Source: Chitinimonas sp. BJYL2 (GTDB lineage: Bacteria; Pseudomonadota; Gammaproteobacteria; Burkholderiales; Chitinimonadaceae). Taken from it: a stretch of DNA of 64,000 nt. The DNA is taken from positions 310,001 through 374,000 of the forward strand of contig NZ_JANZKW010000003.1 in the NCBI RefSeq assembly GCF_027257935.1, read 5' to 3'. The notes beneath the pieces are model-generated. The model was not told where the DNA came from. It saw only the letters and a list, made by a program, of their open reading frames with translations, and ran no database searches. The translations under genes were made by a program, and so were the position numbers. Shown piece by piece: positions 19,623-29,030 of this stretch (its first letter is position 1; the number at the start of each line of letters is the position of its first letter).

Positions 19623-21149
19623 TTAGCGCTTGCGCCCACCCATGATGGAGCCCAGCACACCCCGCAGGATCTGTCGCCCGACCTCGTTGGCCACCGTGCG
19701 CGCCATGCTTTTGGCGGCTGTCTGGACGACACCGTCGTGCTTGCCGCCGCGCGGGCCGGTGCGGCCGAACAGGAATTCGCCGAGCACGCCGCCTATGCCG
19801 CTACCGCCGTCTTCTGCCTGCGGAGCGGGTGTACCTGCCGGTGTAGCAAGCGGTGCAGGTGCGCCACCCGCGGCGGCTGGCGCGCCGCGCAGCTTCTCGT
19901 AAGCGGATTCGCGGTCTTCGATTTTTTCGTAATGGCCATAAATGGCCGAGCCCTCGATCTGCGCACGGCGCTCATCGGGGCTCAGCGGACCAAGGCGCGA
20001 TCCGGGCGGCAGGATGAAGGCGCGCTCGACCACGTCCGGGCTGCCGCGCTCATCCAGAAACGAGACCAGTGCTTCACCCACGCCCAGTTCCATGATCGCG
20101 GCTTCGGCATTGAAGGCCGGATTGGCGCGCAGCGTTTCGGCGGCTACCTTGACGGCCTTCTGGTCGCGCGGGGTGAATGCCCGCAGCGCGTGCTGCACGC
20201 GGTTGCCGAGCTGGCCGAGGATGGACTCGGGGATATCGAGCGGATTCTGGGTCACGAAGTACACGCCTACGCCCTTGGAGCGGATCAGGCGGACGACCTG
20301 TTCGACCTTCTCAACCAGCGCGTCGGGCGCATCGGCGAACAGCAGGTGGGCTTCGTCGAAAAAGAACACCAGCTTGGGTTTGTCTCGGTCGCCCACTTCG
20401 GGCAGTTGCTCGAACAGCTCAGCCAGCAGCCACAGCAGGAAGGTCGCATACAGCTTGGGGCGCTGGTAGAGCTGGTCGGCGGCGAGCACATTGACCACGC
20501 CATGGCCGTTGGCATCGGTCTGCATCAGGTCGTTGATGTCGAGCATGGGCTCGCCAAAGAAGCTCGCTCCGCCTTCCTGTTCCAGGCTCAGTAGGCCGCG
20601 CTGGATGGCGCCGATGCTGGCGGCCGAGATGTTGCCGTATTCGGTGGTGAACTGCTTGGCGTTGTCCCCGGTGTACTGGACCATGGCGCGCAGGTCTTTG
20701 AGATCAAGCAGCAGCAGGCCATTGTCGTCGGCGATCTTGAACACCAGTTGCAGCACGCCGGCCTGCACTTCGTTCAGATTCAGCAGCCGCGCCAGCAGCA
20801 GCGGGCCCATATCGGAGATGGTCGCTCGGGCGGGGTGGCCGCTCTTGCCGAACACATCCCAGAACGCGACGGGGCAGGCGGCGTAGTCGAGCGTCTCACC
20901 CAGCTGGTCCAGACGTGCCTGCAGCTTGGGCGATGAGGCGCCCGCGGCACCGATACCCGATAGATCTCCCTTCACATCGGCCAGGAACACCGGCACACCG
21001 ATCTGACTGAATGACTGCGCCAGACGCTGCAAGGTGACAGTCTTGCCCGTACCGGTGGCCCCGGTAATCAGGCCGTGGCGGTTGGCAAGGGCAGGGAGGA
21101 GATGCAGAGCCTGCGTGGCGGATTTGGCGATCAGCAAGGGCTGTGTCAT
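19623..21149 (-). CDS. HerA-like helicase domain ATPase (DUF853, YjgR type)
   Basis: A 508-residue cytoplasmic ATPase. Walker A is GATGTGKT (residues 30-37) and Walker B is [13 protein letters not shown]. Other family segments are [45 protein letters not shown] and [31 protein letters not shown]. An Ala/Pro/Gly-rich linker and a [15 protein letters not shown] tail end the protein. The family is related to HerA/FtsK-type DNA translocases, but its biological role is not established. Start supported by AGGAAA. Confidence 0.9.
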   Translation of the reverse strand: MTQPLLIAKSATQALHLLPALANRHGLITGATGTGKTVTLQRLAQSFSQIGVPVFLADVKGDLSGIGAAGASSPKLQARLDQLGETLDYAACPVAFWDVFGKSGHPARATISDMGPLLLARLLNLNEVQAGVLQLVFKIADDNGLLLLDLKDLRAMVQYTGDNAKQFTTEYGNISAASIGAIQRGLLSLEQEGGASFFGEPMLDINDLMQTDANGHGVVNVLAADQLYQRPKLYATFLLWLLAELFEQLPEVGDRDKPKLVFFFDEAHLLFADAPDALVEKVEQVVRLIRSKGVGVYFVTQNPLDIPESILGQLGNRVQHALRAFTPRDQKAVKVAAETLRANPAFNAEAAIMELGVGEALVSFLDERGSPDVVERAFILPPGSRLGPLSPDERRAQIEGSAIYGHYEKIEDRESAYEKLRGAPAAAGGAPAPLATPAGTPAPQAEDGGSGIGGVLGEFLFGRTGPRGGKHDGVVQTAAKSMARTVANEVGRQILRGVLGSIMGGRKR

Positions 21150-21306
21150 GGCGTTTCCTGATGGCAGCGTGGGCCTGCACGGACCGGGCAGGCGGAAGCG
21201 TGAGTATCAACGAAGCGGTAGCGGCAGGGTAGGGGTAGCCCAGGTTTGTCGCAGGGTCCAATGCAGCCTTGGACCTGATTGCCCCCTGCAGCGATGACCG
21301 GAACGC

Positions 21307-21330
21307 AAAAAAGGGCGCCTCGCGGCGCCC
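21307..21330 (-). terminator. Rho-independent terminator after the glycine-zipper gene
   Basis: Arms GGGCGCC (21313-21319) and GGCGCCC (21324-21330) enclose a four-base loop and are followed on the minus strand by six T residues. It lies just past the stop of the gene at 21351-21905. Confidence 0.85.
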
Positions 21331-21350
21331 AATAAGGGAGACGTATTCGA

Positions 21351-21905
21351 TCAGGCCTGCGGTTTGGCCGGTGTGACTGCGCTGAGTTCCAGTTGGCCAT
21401 CCTTGACCGGGATGCGGTCGCTGGTGGGTGGCAGATCCATGCGGACCGTGGCTTCCTTGCCATCAAGCCGGTAGCGCACGTCGTAGCCCACGAGTTCCTC
21501 GCGGGTACGGGTAACGGTTTTGCAGCGTTGCTCGGTGCGCGTGACCGTATCCTTGTTCTGCAGGTTCTTCTGCATCTGGTTGCCCGCGTAGGCACCACCA
21601 GCCACGCCGGCCGCCGTGGCCAGCTTCTTGCCGTTACCACCGCCTACCTGGTTGCCCAGCAGTCCACCGACCAGTCCACCGATCACCGTGCCCGCAACGC
21701 GATGCTCGTCCTTGACCGGGGCTTTTTGCACCACCTGAACCTGCTCGCATTGCTGCTCGGGCGTTTTGACCTCTTTGTGCGCGGCAGTAACGCTGAGCAC
21801 CTCGGCGTAGTCCGGCCCTTTGAGCGTCTGGTAGCCGGCCACCGCACCAAAGGACAGTACGGCGGCACCACCGATCATGGCACCCATCATCATTGACTTG
21901 TTCAT
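21351..21905 (-). CDS. Glycine-zipper 2TM domain envelope protein (SlyB/17-kDa antigen-like)
   Basis: A 184-residue protein with an N-terminal hydrophobic segment (MMMGAMIGGAAVLSFGAVAGY) and a central glycine zipper, HRVAGTVIGGLVGGLLGNQVGGGNGKK followed by AAGVAGGAYAGNQMQ. Such proteins insert in the outer or inner membrane and affect envelope integrity. A Cys-containing tail (RTEQRCKTVTRTREE...VRYRLDGKEATVRMD) is typical. There is no lipobox, so the N-terminus is an anchor or uncleaved signal. AGGAG supports the start; a strong terminator follows. Confidence 0.85.
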   Translation of the reverse strand: MNKSMMMGAMIGGAAVLSFGAVAGYQTLKGPDYAEVLSVTAAHKEVKTPEQQCEQVQVVQKAPVKDEHRVAGTVIGGLVGGLLGNQVGGGNGKKLATAAGVAGGAYAGNQMQKNLQNKDTVTRTEQRCKTVTRTREELVGYDVRYRLDGKEATVRMDLPPTSDRIPVKDGQLELSAVTPAKPQA

Positions 21906-22013
21906 TTCGCGGCTCCTGCGTTTGCCGGTCTTGTCCGGCGCTTGAGGCCCATTATGTGCGGACGGCCTGAATCGAAACTGAACAAATATGACAAATGGAA
22001 ATGAGCGCCTGCG

Positions 22014-23243
22014 TCATTGCGCCCGCGCCAGACAGGCCCGATAGCGGCCATCCACCCGCTTGGCGAACCACTCGGTCGTCAGCTTGCGGGTGATCTTGGG
22101 GCTGATCAGGCGGATTTGCGGGAATACGGCGCGCGGCATGGGCTTGCCGGCCTTGGCGTCGGCCAGGGTGAATAGACGCTGGTACAGCGTCGATTGATCG
22201 AACTCGCTGGCTTTTTCCTGGCGCAAGTCGCGGTCGATCTCGGCCTGGCTTAACTTGAGCTGTGTGGCCAGTTTGGCCAAGGCGAGCTGGGTCTCGCTGC
22301 GCGTGCGGGCAGGGCGGCCGGCTTCGTAACGCAGCAGGTCGCCATCCAGTGCGAGTTTGCGGCCGGACAAGCGGCTCAGCGCCGCCTGGAAAGCCGCGTT
22401 ACGGCTGGCATAACGGCCAGCGTTGTAATCGGCAAAGCGGTAACGCATATCCCGATAGGGTGCGCGGTAATGCAGGAGGATGGCGATGCCGAAGTACACG
22501 CCGCCACGGCGGGTGAACACCTCGTTGCGCACGCTGCCCTCATAGGCATACGGATAGGGCCAAGCCTGGGTATGCCCCTCGGCGAACGCCACGCTGACCT
22601 GCATGGGTCCGCCGGTGCGGATGGGATTCGGTATCGATACCGGCAAGCCCATTGCACGGGCTTCTGCGGCCATTTCCTCGAACAGCGCATTCATCTGCCG
22701 CTCGGTCCTGAGTGTATCGATCCGCTTGGCGTAGCTCAGGCCATTGCGGCTTTTAATCTGCAGGGCAGCGCGTACCAAGGGCATGGGAATATGTTTGGCA
22801 TTGGCTTTGGCTTCGATCTGCTTCCACACCATCTTGCCCAGGCCCGGCACGGGCGGATCGGCCTTCCACAACGATTCCTGCTCGATTACCGCGCTGGTCG
22901 CACAGAAGTATTCAGCGGTATACGGGATTTTCAGTGCCGTGAAGGCCTTGAAGATATCGGCTGACCAGCCAGCACGGTCGGGAATCTGCCGGGGCAAGAC
23001 CTGATCGAGCAGCGCCTTGCCGGCACGCGGGTCCGTCCAGCGTGGCGGTGGCACGGGTGCTGGATTCGGCAGGGGGGCGGTGGGGGCGGCAACCATGGGT
23101 GGCATCGTTCCGGGCACGGCAGGCGAGGGCGGCGCGACAGGATCGGCGGGGATCGCTTCGGGTGCCACGGGTGGCGACAACGGGGTGACGGTGGTGGCAC
23201 AGCCACTCAGCAGCAACAGGAGGATCAGGAAGCGCAATGGCAT
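22014..23243 (-). CDS. DUF1615 lipoprotein
   Basis: A predicted lipoprotein of 409 residues from the ATG at 23243, with signal peptide MPLRFLILLLLLSGC and Cys 15 as the lipidation site. A Pro/Ala-rich linker (about residues 20-70) leads to a conserved domain with FCATSAVIEQESLWKADPPVPGLG, MQVSVAFAEGHTQAWPYPY and RRGGVYFGIAILLHYRAPY. These match DUF1615, a family of unknown function. The phrase IEQESLW recalls lysozyme-like folds, but I do not claim an activity. Divergent from srkA. Confidence 0.8.
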   Translation of the reverse strand: MPLRFLILLLLLSGCATTVTPLSPPVAPEAIPADPVAPPSPAVPGTMPPMVAAPTAPLPNPAPVPPPRWTDPRAGKALLDQVLPRQIPDRAGWSADIFKAFTALKIPYTAEYFCATSAVIEQESLWKADPPVPGLGKMVWKQIEAKANAKHIPMPLVRAALQIKSRNGLSYAKRIDTLRTERQMNALFEEMAAEARAMGLPVSIPNPIRTGGPMQVSVAFAEGHTQAWPYPYAYEGSVRNEVFTRRGGVYFGIAILLHYRAPYRDMRYRFADYNAGRYASRNAAFQAALSRLSGRKLALDGDLLRYEAGRPARTRSETQLALAKLATQLKLSQAEIDRDLRQEKASEFDQSTLYQRLFTLADAKAGKPMPRAVFPQIRLISPKITRKLTTEWFAKRVDGRYRACLARAQ

Positions 23244-23301
23244 GGGCACGGTATCGGGCCGTAAGCGGTGAAGCCGCAAGGATAGCGGTTACACTGCCGG
23301 C

Positions 23302-24285
23302 ATGGATCAAAAGCCCCCGTTTGCCGACCTCACCCCCGATACCCTGCTCGACGCGATCGACGCGCTGGGTCTGCCTGCCAGCGGCAGCCTGCTGGCCCTC
23401 AACAGTTACGAGAACCGCGTGTATCAGGTGGGCATCGATGACGCTCCGCCCATCATCGCCAAGATCTACCGCCCTGATCGCTGGACTGACGCGCAGATAC
23501 AGGAAGAGCACACCTATACCCAGCAATTGGCCGCCGCTGAAATCCCCGTGATTGCACCGATGGTGGTCAACGGCAACACGCTGCACAGCCACGCTGGCTA
23601 CAAGCTCGCCGTGTTTGCCCGCCGTGGCGGCCGCTGCCCCGAGATCGGCCAGCCCGATGTGCTGGAATGGATAGGCCGCTTTCTGGGCCGCATCCACGCC
23701 ATCGGCCAGACCGAGCCCTTTGTGCACCGCCCGGCTATCGATATCCACACCTTTGGCGAGGAGCCGGTGGCCTGGCTGCTGGACAGCGATTTCATCCCCA
23801 CCGAGCTGCGCGACGACTACCGTGCCCAGACGCAACTGGCGCTCGACGGCGTGCGCCGTGCGTTTGATCGGGCCGGCAATGTGGCGACGCTGCGTCTGCA
23901 TGGCGATTGCCACCTCGGCAATATTCTCTGGACCGACGCCGGCCCGCACTTCGTGGATTTTGACGATGCCCGCACCGGCCCTGCCGTGCAGGACTTGTGG
24001 ATGCTGCTCGGTGGCGAGCGCGAAGAGCAATCGCGCCATCTGGGCGATCTGCTCGCCGGTTACGAAGACTTCTGCGAGTTCAACACGCGCGAGCTGCATC
24101 TGGTCGAAGCGCTGCGCACTTTGCGCATCATCCATTACGCCGCCTGGCTGGCGCGGCGCTGGACGGACCCGGCCTTCCCGGCTGCCTTTACCTGGTTCGG
24201 CACCGCGCATTACTGGCAGCAGCATCTGCTGCAACTGCGCGAGCAGATTGCACAGATGGCTGAACCGCCCTTGTGGTCCCACTGA
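23302..24285 (+). CDS. srkA: Stress response serine/threonine kinase SrkA (YihE family)
   Basis: A 327-residue kinase of the aminoglycoside-phosphotransferase-like fold. ATP-site features are SYENRVYQVG and IIAKIYRPDRW with the conserved Lys; the catalytic loop is LHGDCHLGNILW (H200, D202) and the metal-binding segment VDFDDARTGPAVQDLWML. The E. coli relative phosphorylates proteins on Ser/Thr and protects cells during envelope and oxidative stress. Length matches. The DUF1993 gene follows 52 bp later on the same strand. Confidence 0.92.
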   Translation: MDQKPPFADLTPDTLLDAIDALGLPASGSLLALNSYENRVYQVGIDDAPPIIAKIYRPDRWTDAQIQEEHTYTQQLAAAEIPVIAPMVVNGNTLHSHAGYKLAVFARRGGRCPEIGQPDVLEWIGRFLGRIHAIGQTEPFVHRPAIDIHTFGEEPVAWLLDSDFIPTELRDDYRAQTQLALDGVRRAFDRAGNVATLRLHGDCHLGNILWTDAGPHFVDFDDARTGPAVQDLWMLLGGEREEQSRHLGDLLAGYEDFCEFNTRELHLVEALRTLRIIHYAAWLARRWTDPAFPAAFTWFGTAHYWQQHLLQLREQIAQMAEPPLWSH

Positions 24286-24337
24286 GTCGTCCCCAATTGC
24301 TGGTTTGCCATCCCGCACAACCCACCAAGGAAATGCC

Positions 24338-24844
24338 ATGAGCCTTTCGATGTACCAAGCCTCGATCCCCGTGTTCATCCGCATGCTGGGCAATCTCAGC
24401 AACCTGCTCGACAAGGCCTTGGCCCACGCCGAGGCCAAGAAGTTCGATCCGACCATCCTGGTGAACGGCCGTCTGGCGCCCGATATGTTCCCGTTGTCGC
24501 GGCAGATCCAGATCGCCACCGATGGCGTGAAGGGCTGCGCTGCGCGTCTGGCAGGGGTCGAGATTCCCAGTTATGCCGATACCGAGACCACCATCGACGA
24601 ACTCAAGGCCCGCATCGCCAGGACGGTGGCTTTCCTGCAAACGTTTACGCCTGCACAAATCGACGGTACCGAAGACAAGACCGTCACGCTCAAGCTGCGC
24701 GGCGAGGAGACCCAGTTCCAGGGCCAGCCCTATCTGCTCGACTTTGTGCTGCCCAATCTGTATTTCCACATCACCACGGCTTACGCCATCCTGCGCCATA
24801 ACGGGGTCGAGATCGGCAAGCGCGATTATCTGGGCCCTTATTAA
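24338..24844 (+). CDS. DUF1993 domain protein
   Basis: A 168-residue soluble protein (MSLSMYQASIPVFIRMLGNLSNLLDKA...). Conserved DUF1993 segments include RLAPDMFPLSRQIQIATDGVKGCAARLAG, DTETTIDELKARIARTVAFL and VLPNLYFHITTAYAILRHNGVEIGKRDYLG. The family looks like an all-helical DinB-type bundle, and its function is unknown. Start chosen at 24338 from AAGGAAA upstream and the family N-terminus, although the frame is open much further upstream inside srkA. Confidence 0.9.
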   Translation: MSLSMYQASIPVFIRMLGNLSNLLDKALAHAEAKKFDPTILVNGRLAPDMFPLSRQIQIATDGVKGCAARLAGVEIPSYADTETTIDELKARIARTVAFLQTFTPAQIDGTEDKTVTLKLRGEETQFQGQPYLLDFVLPNLYFHITTAYAILRHNGVEIGKRDYLGPY

Positions 24845-24951
24845 GCCGTAGCTGTTGTATCAAGGACAGCCAGCCGGGCAAAACCGGCATGGCTGTCTAG
24901 AATCCGGAATGGCCGGTGCGCATTGCGCGTGCCGGAATGGAAGCGGGAACC

Positions 24952-26241
24952 ATGCCCAAACCGGATCCGGATCTGCAAAGCCTGGCGATTGAGCTGGAAT
25001 CGTTGCGCGCCGTGCTCGACGAGATCGGCGCCTATGTGTTCACCAAGGATCTGGATGGCCGCTACACCTATGTGAACCGTCGGGTGCTGGAGCTGTTCGG
25101 GGTGACCCGCGATCAGGTGCTCGGCAAGGACGACCGCGACTTTTTCGATCTCGATCTCTCGCAGCAGCTACGTCAGAATGACCTGCGCGTGATGCAGACC
25201 GGTGAGGTCACCGAGAGCGAGGAAACCAACGTCATCCGTGCCACGGGTGAGACGCGGGTTTACTGGTCCATCAAGAAGCCGATGCGTGATGCGGAGGGCC
25301 ATATCATCGGCCTGTGCGGCATCTCCTCCGACATCACCGAACACAAGCGCCTGGAAAATCAGGTGCGTGAGCAGAAAGTACTGCTCGATACCATACTCGA
25401 TAACATCGATGCCTATGTGTACATGAAGGATGTGAACCGCACCTGCCTGTACGCTAACCAGAAGCTGGCCGATCTGTATGGGCACCCGGTCGAACGGATG
25501 ATAGGCCGCACCGATGGCGAGTTGCTGAGCCGCGAGATTGCAGACAGCTTCTGGGCGTTGGATCAGAAAGTCTTCAGTACCGGGCAGCGCCATGTCGGCG
25601 AGGAATCCTTTACCGACCGCAAAGGACGGGTACGTCACTACTGGACCATCAAGGTCCCCTGGCCAACGGCCAGCGGCTTGCCGGGTCTGATCGGTTTCAG
25701 CACCGATATCACCGAGCTGCACGAGCTCAAGGAAGAACTGGAGCGCCAAGCCAGCACCGACAGCCTGACCGGCATCGCCAACCGACGCAGTTTTTACGAA
25801 CATGCCGAGCGCGAATACACGCGTAGCCGCAGGCACGCATTTCCATTGTCGGTGATTGCCATTGATGTCGATCACTTCAAGCGCATCAATGATGAGTACG
25901 GCCACCCGGTCGGTGACGCCGTCTTGCAGGATGTTGCTGCATGCTGTCGCATCGCACTGCGTAACGAAGACATGCTGGGCCGGACCGGTGGCGAAGAATT
26001 TGCCATCCTCTTGCCCAGCACGCCCAGCACCACAGCCATGGAGGTGGCCGAGCGCATGCGCCAGCTGATCGCAAGCCGCGAAGTCAGCGCAGCCTTCCCC
26101 GAGCTGCGTATCAGTGCCAGCTTTGGCGTCGCCAGCCTAGTCGATACCGACCAGCGTTTCGATACGCTGTTCTCGCGTGCGGACCATGCCTTGTACGAAG
26201 CGAAGTTGCAGGGGCGGAATCGTGTTGCGCTACGTGCCTGA
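24952..26241 (+). CDS. Diguanylate cyclase with two PAS domains
   Basis: A cytoplasmic signalling protein of 429 residues from the ATG at 24952. Two PAS domains (about 15-130 and 135-260) precede a GGDEF domain (about 270-425) with active site GGEEF at residues 346-350. RNED, exactly five residues before it, fits the RxxD inhibitory I-site, so product feedback is likely. It should make cyclic di-GMP from two GTP. No membrane segments are seen; the PAS ligand is unknown. In-frame GTG (24916) and ATG (24937) are alternative starts. Confidence 0.92.
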   Translation: MPKPDPDLQSLAIELESLRAVLDEIGAYVFTKDLDGRYTYVNRRVLELFGVTRDQVLGKDDRDFFDLDLSQQLRQNDLRVMQTGEVTESEETNVIRATGETRVYWSIKKPMRDAEGHIIGLCGISSDITEHKRLENQVREQKVLLDTILDNIDAYVYMKDVNRTCLYANQKLADLYGHPVERMIGRTDGELLSREIADSFWALDQKVFSTGQRHVGEESFTDRKGRVRHYWTIKVPWPTASGLPGLIGFSTDITELHELKEELERQASTDSLTGIANRRSFYEHAEREYTRSRRHAFPLSVIAIDVDHFKRINDEYGHPVGDAVLQDVAACCRIALRNEDMLGRTGGEEFAILLPSTPSTTAMEVAERMRQLIASREVSAAFPELRISASFGVASLVDTDQRFDTLFSRADHALYEAKLQGRNRVALRA

Positions 26242-26309
26242 GGTACTCCGGTTTTTCACAAGCGCCATCAAACGGGTCGATTCGCCAGTTTCGGCTTATG
26301 GAATCCAGT

Positions 26310-26339
26310 CAAAGCCCCCATCCTAGGATGGGGGCTTTG
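26310..26339. terminator. Bidirectional hairpin terminator
   Basis: A 13-bp perfect stem with arms CAAAGCCCCCATC and GATGGGGGCTTTG encloses CTAG. It separates the diguanylate cyclase from the convergent Ycf48-repeat gene. The T tract is only TTT at the stem base. Confidence 0.75.
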
Positions 26340-26388
26340 AAGACTGTCCGGACAGCGTATTCTCAGTGTTGTCCGAGCAAAAGCTTGG

Positions 26389-28629
26389 TCATTTGCCTGC
26401 AGTAGCGGTTTTTATGATGGTTCCGTAGTCACCGGTAACCCAAGCGGTATTGTTGTCGATCAGTGTGATACTGCGAAGGTCCTCAGATACCCCAGACTTC
26501 TGTTCCGCCCATGTGGCACCGCCATCCGTGCTGCGCAGAATCCGGCCTTTGGCGCCAACCGCCCATACCACTTTGCCATCCAGCGTATTCACAGCAAGCA
26601 TGACATTCGAGGCGCTGGTGTCCTGAACGACCCAGGTAGCGCCGCCATCCTTTGTTCCCAGCACGGACTTGGTCGAGCTGGTCGCCCAGGCCGTCGTTGC
26701 GTTATAGGCTTTCAAAGATGTGATTCTGGTACCGGCCGCTCCAGTCGCCTGCAGATTCCAGGTTTTGCCGCCGTCTATCGTCCCGTATATGGCGCCATTA
26801 TCACCGCTAACCCAAGCGGTTTTGTCGTCAACGGCCGTAATAACCGGTGGTGTGGATGATGAGTATGCGGAGGATGAAATGGGGGTAGAGAGTTCCCAGG
26901 TCACGCCCCCATCAAGGCTGCGTCCGGCCGTATGGATATATTGTCCGGATACATAGGCCGAGCCAATCGTCCAAACAACAGTTTCACTGACTACAGTGAT
27001 ACCTGAAGGCGCCCATGATTGCTGGCCACTTACTGTGAGTGTGGTCCAAGTCACGCCCTTATCAGCGCTCTTCACAAATGAGTTTGAGCTGCAGCCAAGC
27101 CCGATCAGCGTGGTGCTGCTAACTTTTTGCAGATTGCGAACACAAACGTCGGTTCTCTTCGTCCAAGTCAGCCCACCATCTTTCGTGCTATGCAGTTCGT
27201 AGCTCAGGGGCATCAACGCTTCGTCGGCGTTTAGCGCTGCTATGGGGTGCGTACTGCCCGCGTATTGGCTGAGAACGCCACGGTTGGCACTCACCCAAGT
27301 CTTGCCATTGTGCATCGCGAATACGGTACCGCTGCTCCCGACGACGATGGCTGAGTCGGCATTCAGCACGGATAGCGAGCTGAGTGCTTTACGGCAGTAG
27401 GAGCACAACTCCGGCGGGGACCAGTCCGTCCATGTCACGCCGCCGTCTTGCGATCGTATGACATACCCGGAATTGTCCAGAAGATAGAGATTGCTGGCAT
27501 CGAGCGCATGAAGCTCGACATAGCTCCCCCAAGAGTAGGCACGGCCCGGGACCTTGATGGGCAGGCTTGTCCAAGTCACGCCGCCATCCACGGTCTTTTT
27601 CAGATTGCTGCTTGAATTGCTGTCAATTAGCCAAGCCGTCTGGGCATCGATGGCTTTCACGGCTCTGCCATTGGCGTTCGGCATCGACTTCCAGGACTTG
27701 CCGCCATCTTCGGTTCGGTAGGTGCCGCTGTAGGCTGTGGTCACCCAAGCAACATTGGCACTGGGTGCGCTGACAATGTGACTGATGGATGGGTAGTAGT
27801 TGCTGCCTACTGTCGATTTGGCCCATGTGGTGCCGCCATCGTCGCTGCGTAGTAGTGTGTAGTAGCTGCTAGCCCACAGCGTCTTGGCATCCACAGCGAC
27901 GATGCGAGTAAGTGACTCGGTAGTGCCGGACTTCTGGATCTCCCAGGTTTTGCCAGCATTAACTGTTTTTGCGATGAGCCCGTTACCACCGACCACCCAG
28001 GCTGTATTTTCATCAATAGCATCCACACCAGAAACCGAATGGTAAGTGGTCAAACCCAGTGGTCGTTCCGACCAGTTAAGGCCACCGTCCACCGTATTCA
28101 AAATCGTGCCATTGATACCAACTGCCCAGCCCACCTTGGCGTTCACCAATTTCACATTGGTGAGCGAATGAACCGTGGGCAGATAGCCTTGCTTGCACCA
28201 CCCGGACAGGGCTTCTGATCCGGAGCAGGAGAACCCTTCCAGCCCGGCAAAATGCCCGATCTGTACTTTGCCAGTTTGTGTAGTCTTGCCGGCAGAGCTC
28301 GTCAAGGTGAGGGTAACGGTGAAGTCACCGGCGCTCTGGTACAGGTGCTCAGGTTCAGCCAGTGTGCTGCTCTGGCCGTCGCCAAACTCCCAGAGATATT
28401 GAATGCTCAGGTTGGATGGGTTGCTGATATTGGCTTTGAATTTCACTGCCTTGGCAATGTCAGCGCGTGCGGGCACTTGCACCTGCGCTGATGCAGCTAC
28501 TGCCTGAGGCTCGTTGCTGCCACCACCGCCTCCGCCGCCGCACGCGGTGAGCAAGAGTGAAAAGAGAATAGACACGGCGAAGCCGGCCGGCCGACTGCGT
28601 CGGCTGGGGCCAGAATTGAATACTGACAA
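26389..28629 (-). CDS. Lipoprotein with PKD domain and Ycf48/BNR-type beta-propeller repeats
   Basis: A large exported protein of about 746 residues. The start is placed at TTG 28629, since GGGAGG lies 7 bp upstream; a GTG at 28656 lacks a comparable site. The signal peptide ends in LLLTAC followed by seven glycines, so it is a likely lipoprotein. A PKD domain (about residues 48-130; YLWEFGDGQSSTL) is followed by some twelve repeats of the type VDGGxTW, as in Ycf48 photosystem assembly factors and BNR proteins (TVDGGLNWSERP, SDDGGTTWAKS, STDGGATWAEQ). This predicts one or two surface propellers. Ligand unknown; codon use is less GC-rich than the neighbours'. Confidence 0.85.
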   Translation of the reverse strand: MSVFNSGPSRRSRPAGFAVSILFSLLLTACGGGGGGGSNEPQAVAASAQVQVPARADIAKAVKFKANISNPSNLSIQYLWEFGDGQSSTLAEPEHLYQSAGDFTVTLTLTSSAGKTTQTGKVQIGHFAGLEGFSCSGSEALSGWCKQGYLPTVHSLTNVKLVNAKVGWAVGINGTILNTVDGGLNWSERPLGLTTYHSVSGVDAIDENTAWVVGGNGLIAKTVNAGKTWEIQKSGTTESLTRIVAVDAKTLWASSYYTLLRSDDGGTTWAKSTVGSNYYPSISHIVSAPSANVAWVTTAYSGTYRTEDGGKSWKSMPNANGRAVKAIDAQTAWLIDSNSSSNLKKTVDGGVTWTSLPIKVPGRAYSWGSYVELHALDASNLYLLDNSGYVIRSQDGGVTWTDWSPPELCSYCRKALSSLSVLNADSAIVVGSSGTVFAMHNGKTWVSANRGVLSQYAGSTHPIAALNADEALMPLSYELHSTKDGGLTWTKRTDVCVRNLQKVSSTTLIGLGCSSNSFVKSADKGVTWTTLTVSGQQSWAPSGITVVSETVVWTIGSAYVSGQYIHTAGRSLDGGVTWELSTPISSSAYSSSTPPVITAVDDKTAWVSGDNGAIYGTIDGGKTWNLQATGAAGTRITSLKAYNATTAWATSSTKSVLGTKDGGATWVVQDTSASNVMLAVNTLDGKVVWAVGAKGRILRSTDGGATWAEQKSGVSEDLRSITLIDNNTAWVTGDYGTIIKTATAGK

Positions 28630-28664
28630 GATGGAACCTCCCGCAAAGCGAGGCACTCATTTAG

Positions 28665-28767
28665 CCGGAACTCTTCCGGGTTGCTGGCGCCTCGGCGTTG
28701 TTTTCGAATCAGCCGTCGTTCTTGACGGCGGCGGCCGCAAGATAGCGATAAATCGACGGTCTGTCGA
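28665..28767 (-). promoter_or_regulatory. Hairpin-rich leader of the Ycf48-repeat gene
   Basis: Three small perfect stems lie upstream of the start: CCGGAA/TTCCGG (28665-28679), GCCGTC/GACGGC (28712-28729) and TCGAC/GTCGA (28753-28767). The nearest one is about 22 bp from the Shine-Dalgarno. The arrangement could be a structured 5' leader. No known riboswitch consensus was recognised. Confidence 0.3.
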
Positions 28768-28848
28768 CGCCGGGCAGGGAACTTTGCGTGCTTAGTAATA
28801 AACGAATCGCGCCGACCTTTTCCTTTGATGGGCGGGAGCAAGAAAAGC

Positions 28849-28878
28849 AAAAGCCCCGACCATCAGGTCGGGGCTTTT
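28849..28878 (-). terminator. Rho-independent terminator of tRNA-Ser
   Basis: Arms AAAAGCCCCGACC and GGTCGGGGCTTTT enclose a four-base loop, followed on the minus strand by a T-rich stretch. It begins 8 bp past the tRNA 3' end. Confidence 0.88.
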
Positions 28879-28885
28879 CTTGTTC

Positions 28886-28976
28886 TGGCGGAGAGGGAGG
28901 GATTCGAACCCTCGTTAGGATATTATCCTAAACACGCTTTCCAGGCGTGCGACTTAAACCGCTCATCCACCTCTCC
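28886..28976 (-). tRNA. tRNA-Ser (anticodon GGA), CCA encoded
   Basis: On the minus strand the acceptor GGAGAGG pairs with CCTCTCC, followed by discriminator G and an encoded CCA. The anticodon stem CACGC/GCGTG holds the loop CTGGAAA, giving anticodon GGA. A long variable arm (TTAGGATAATATCCTAA) and the T-arm GAGGGTTCGAATCCCTC confirm a class II serine tRNA, which reads UCC and UCU codons. A terminator follows directly. Confidence 0.97.
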
Positions 28977-29030
28977 AGAAGGCCGCGCATTATGCCCGAA
29001 GGTGCAGGGCTCCGCAATCTGGCGGCAAGG

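Noticed and set aside
22912-24519. A 535-codon minus-strand open frame overlapping srkA and the DUF1615 gene
   Set aside because: It covers two well-supported genes and has low-complexity shadow composition.
26400-28200. Repeated GCCATCC-type segments suggesting a DNA repeat array
   Set aside because: They encode the VDGGxTW motif of the Ycf48-like propeller and are not a non-coding repeat.
28665-28800. Possible cyclic di-GMP (GEMM) riboswitch before the Ycf48-repeat gene
   Set aside because: CACGCAAAG occurs but the remaining core and stem arrangement of the class do not match.
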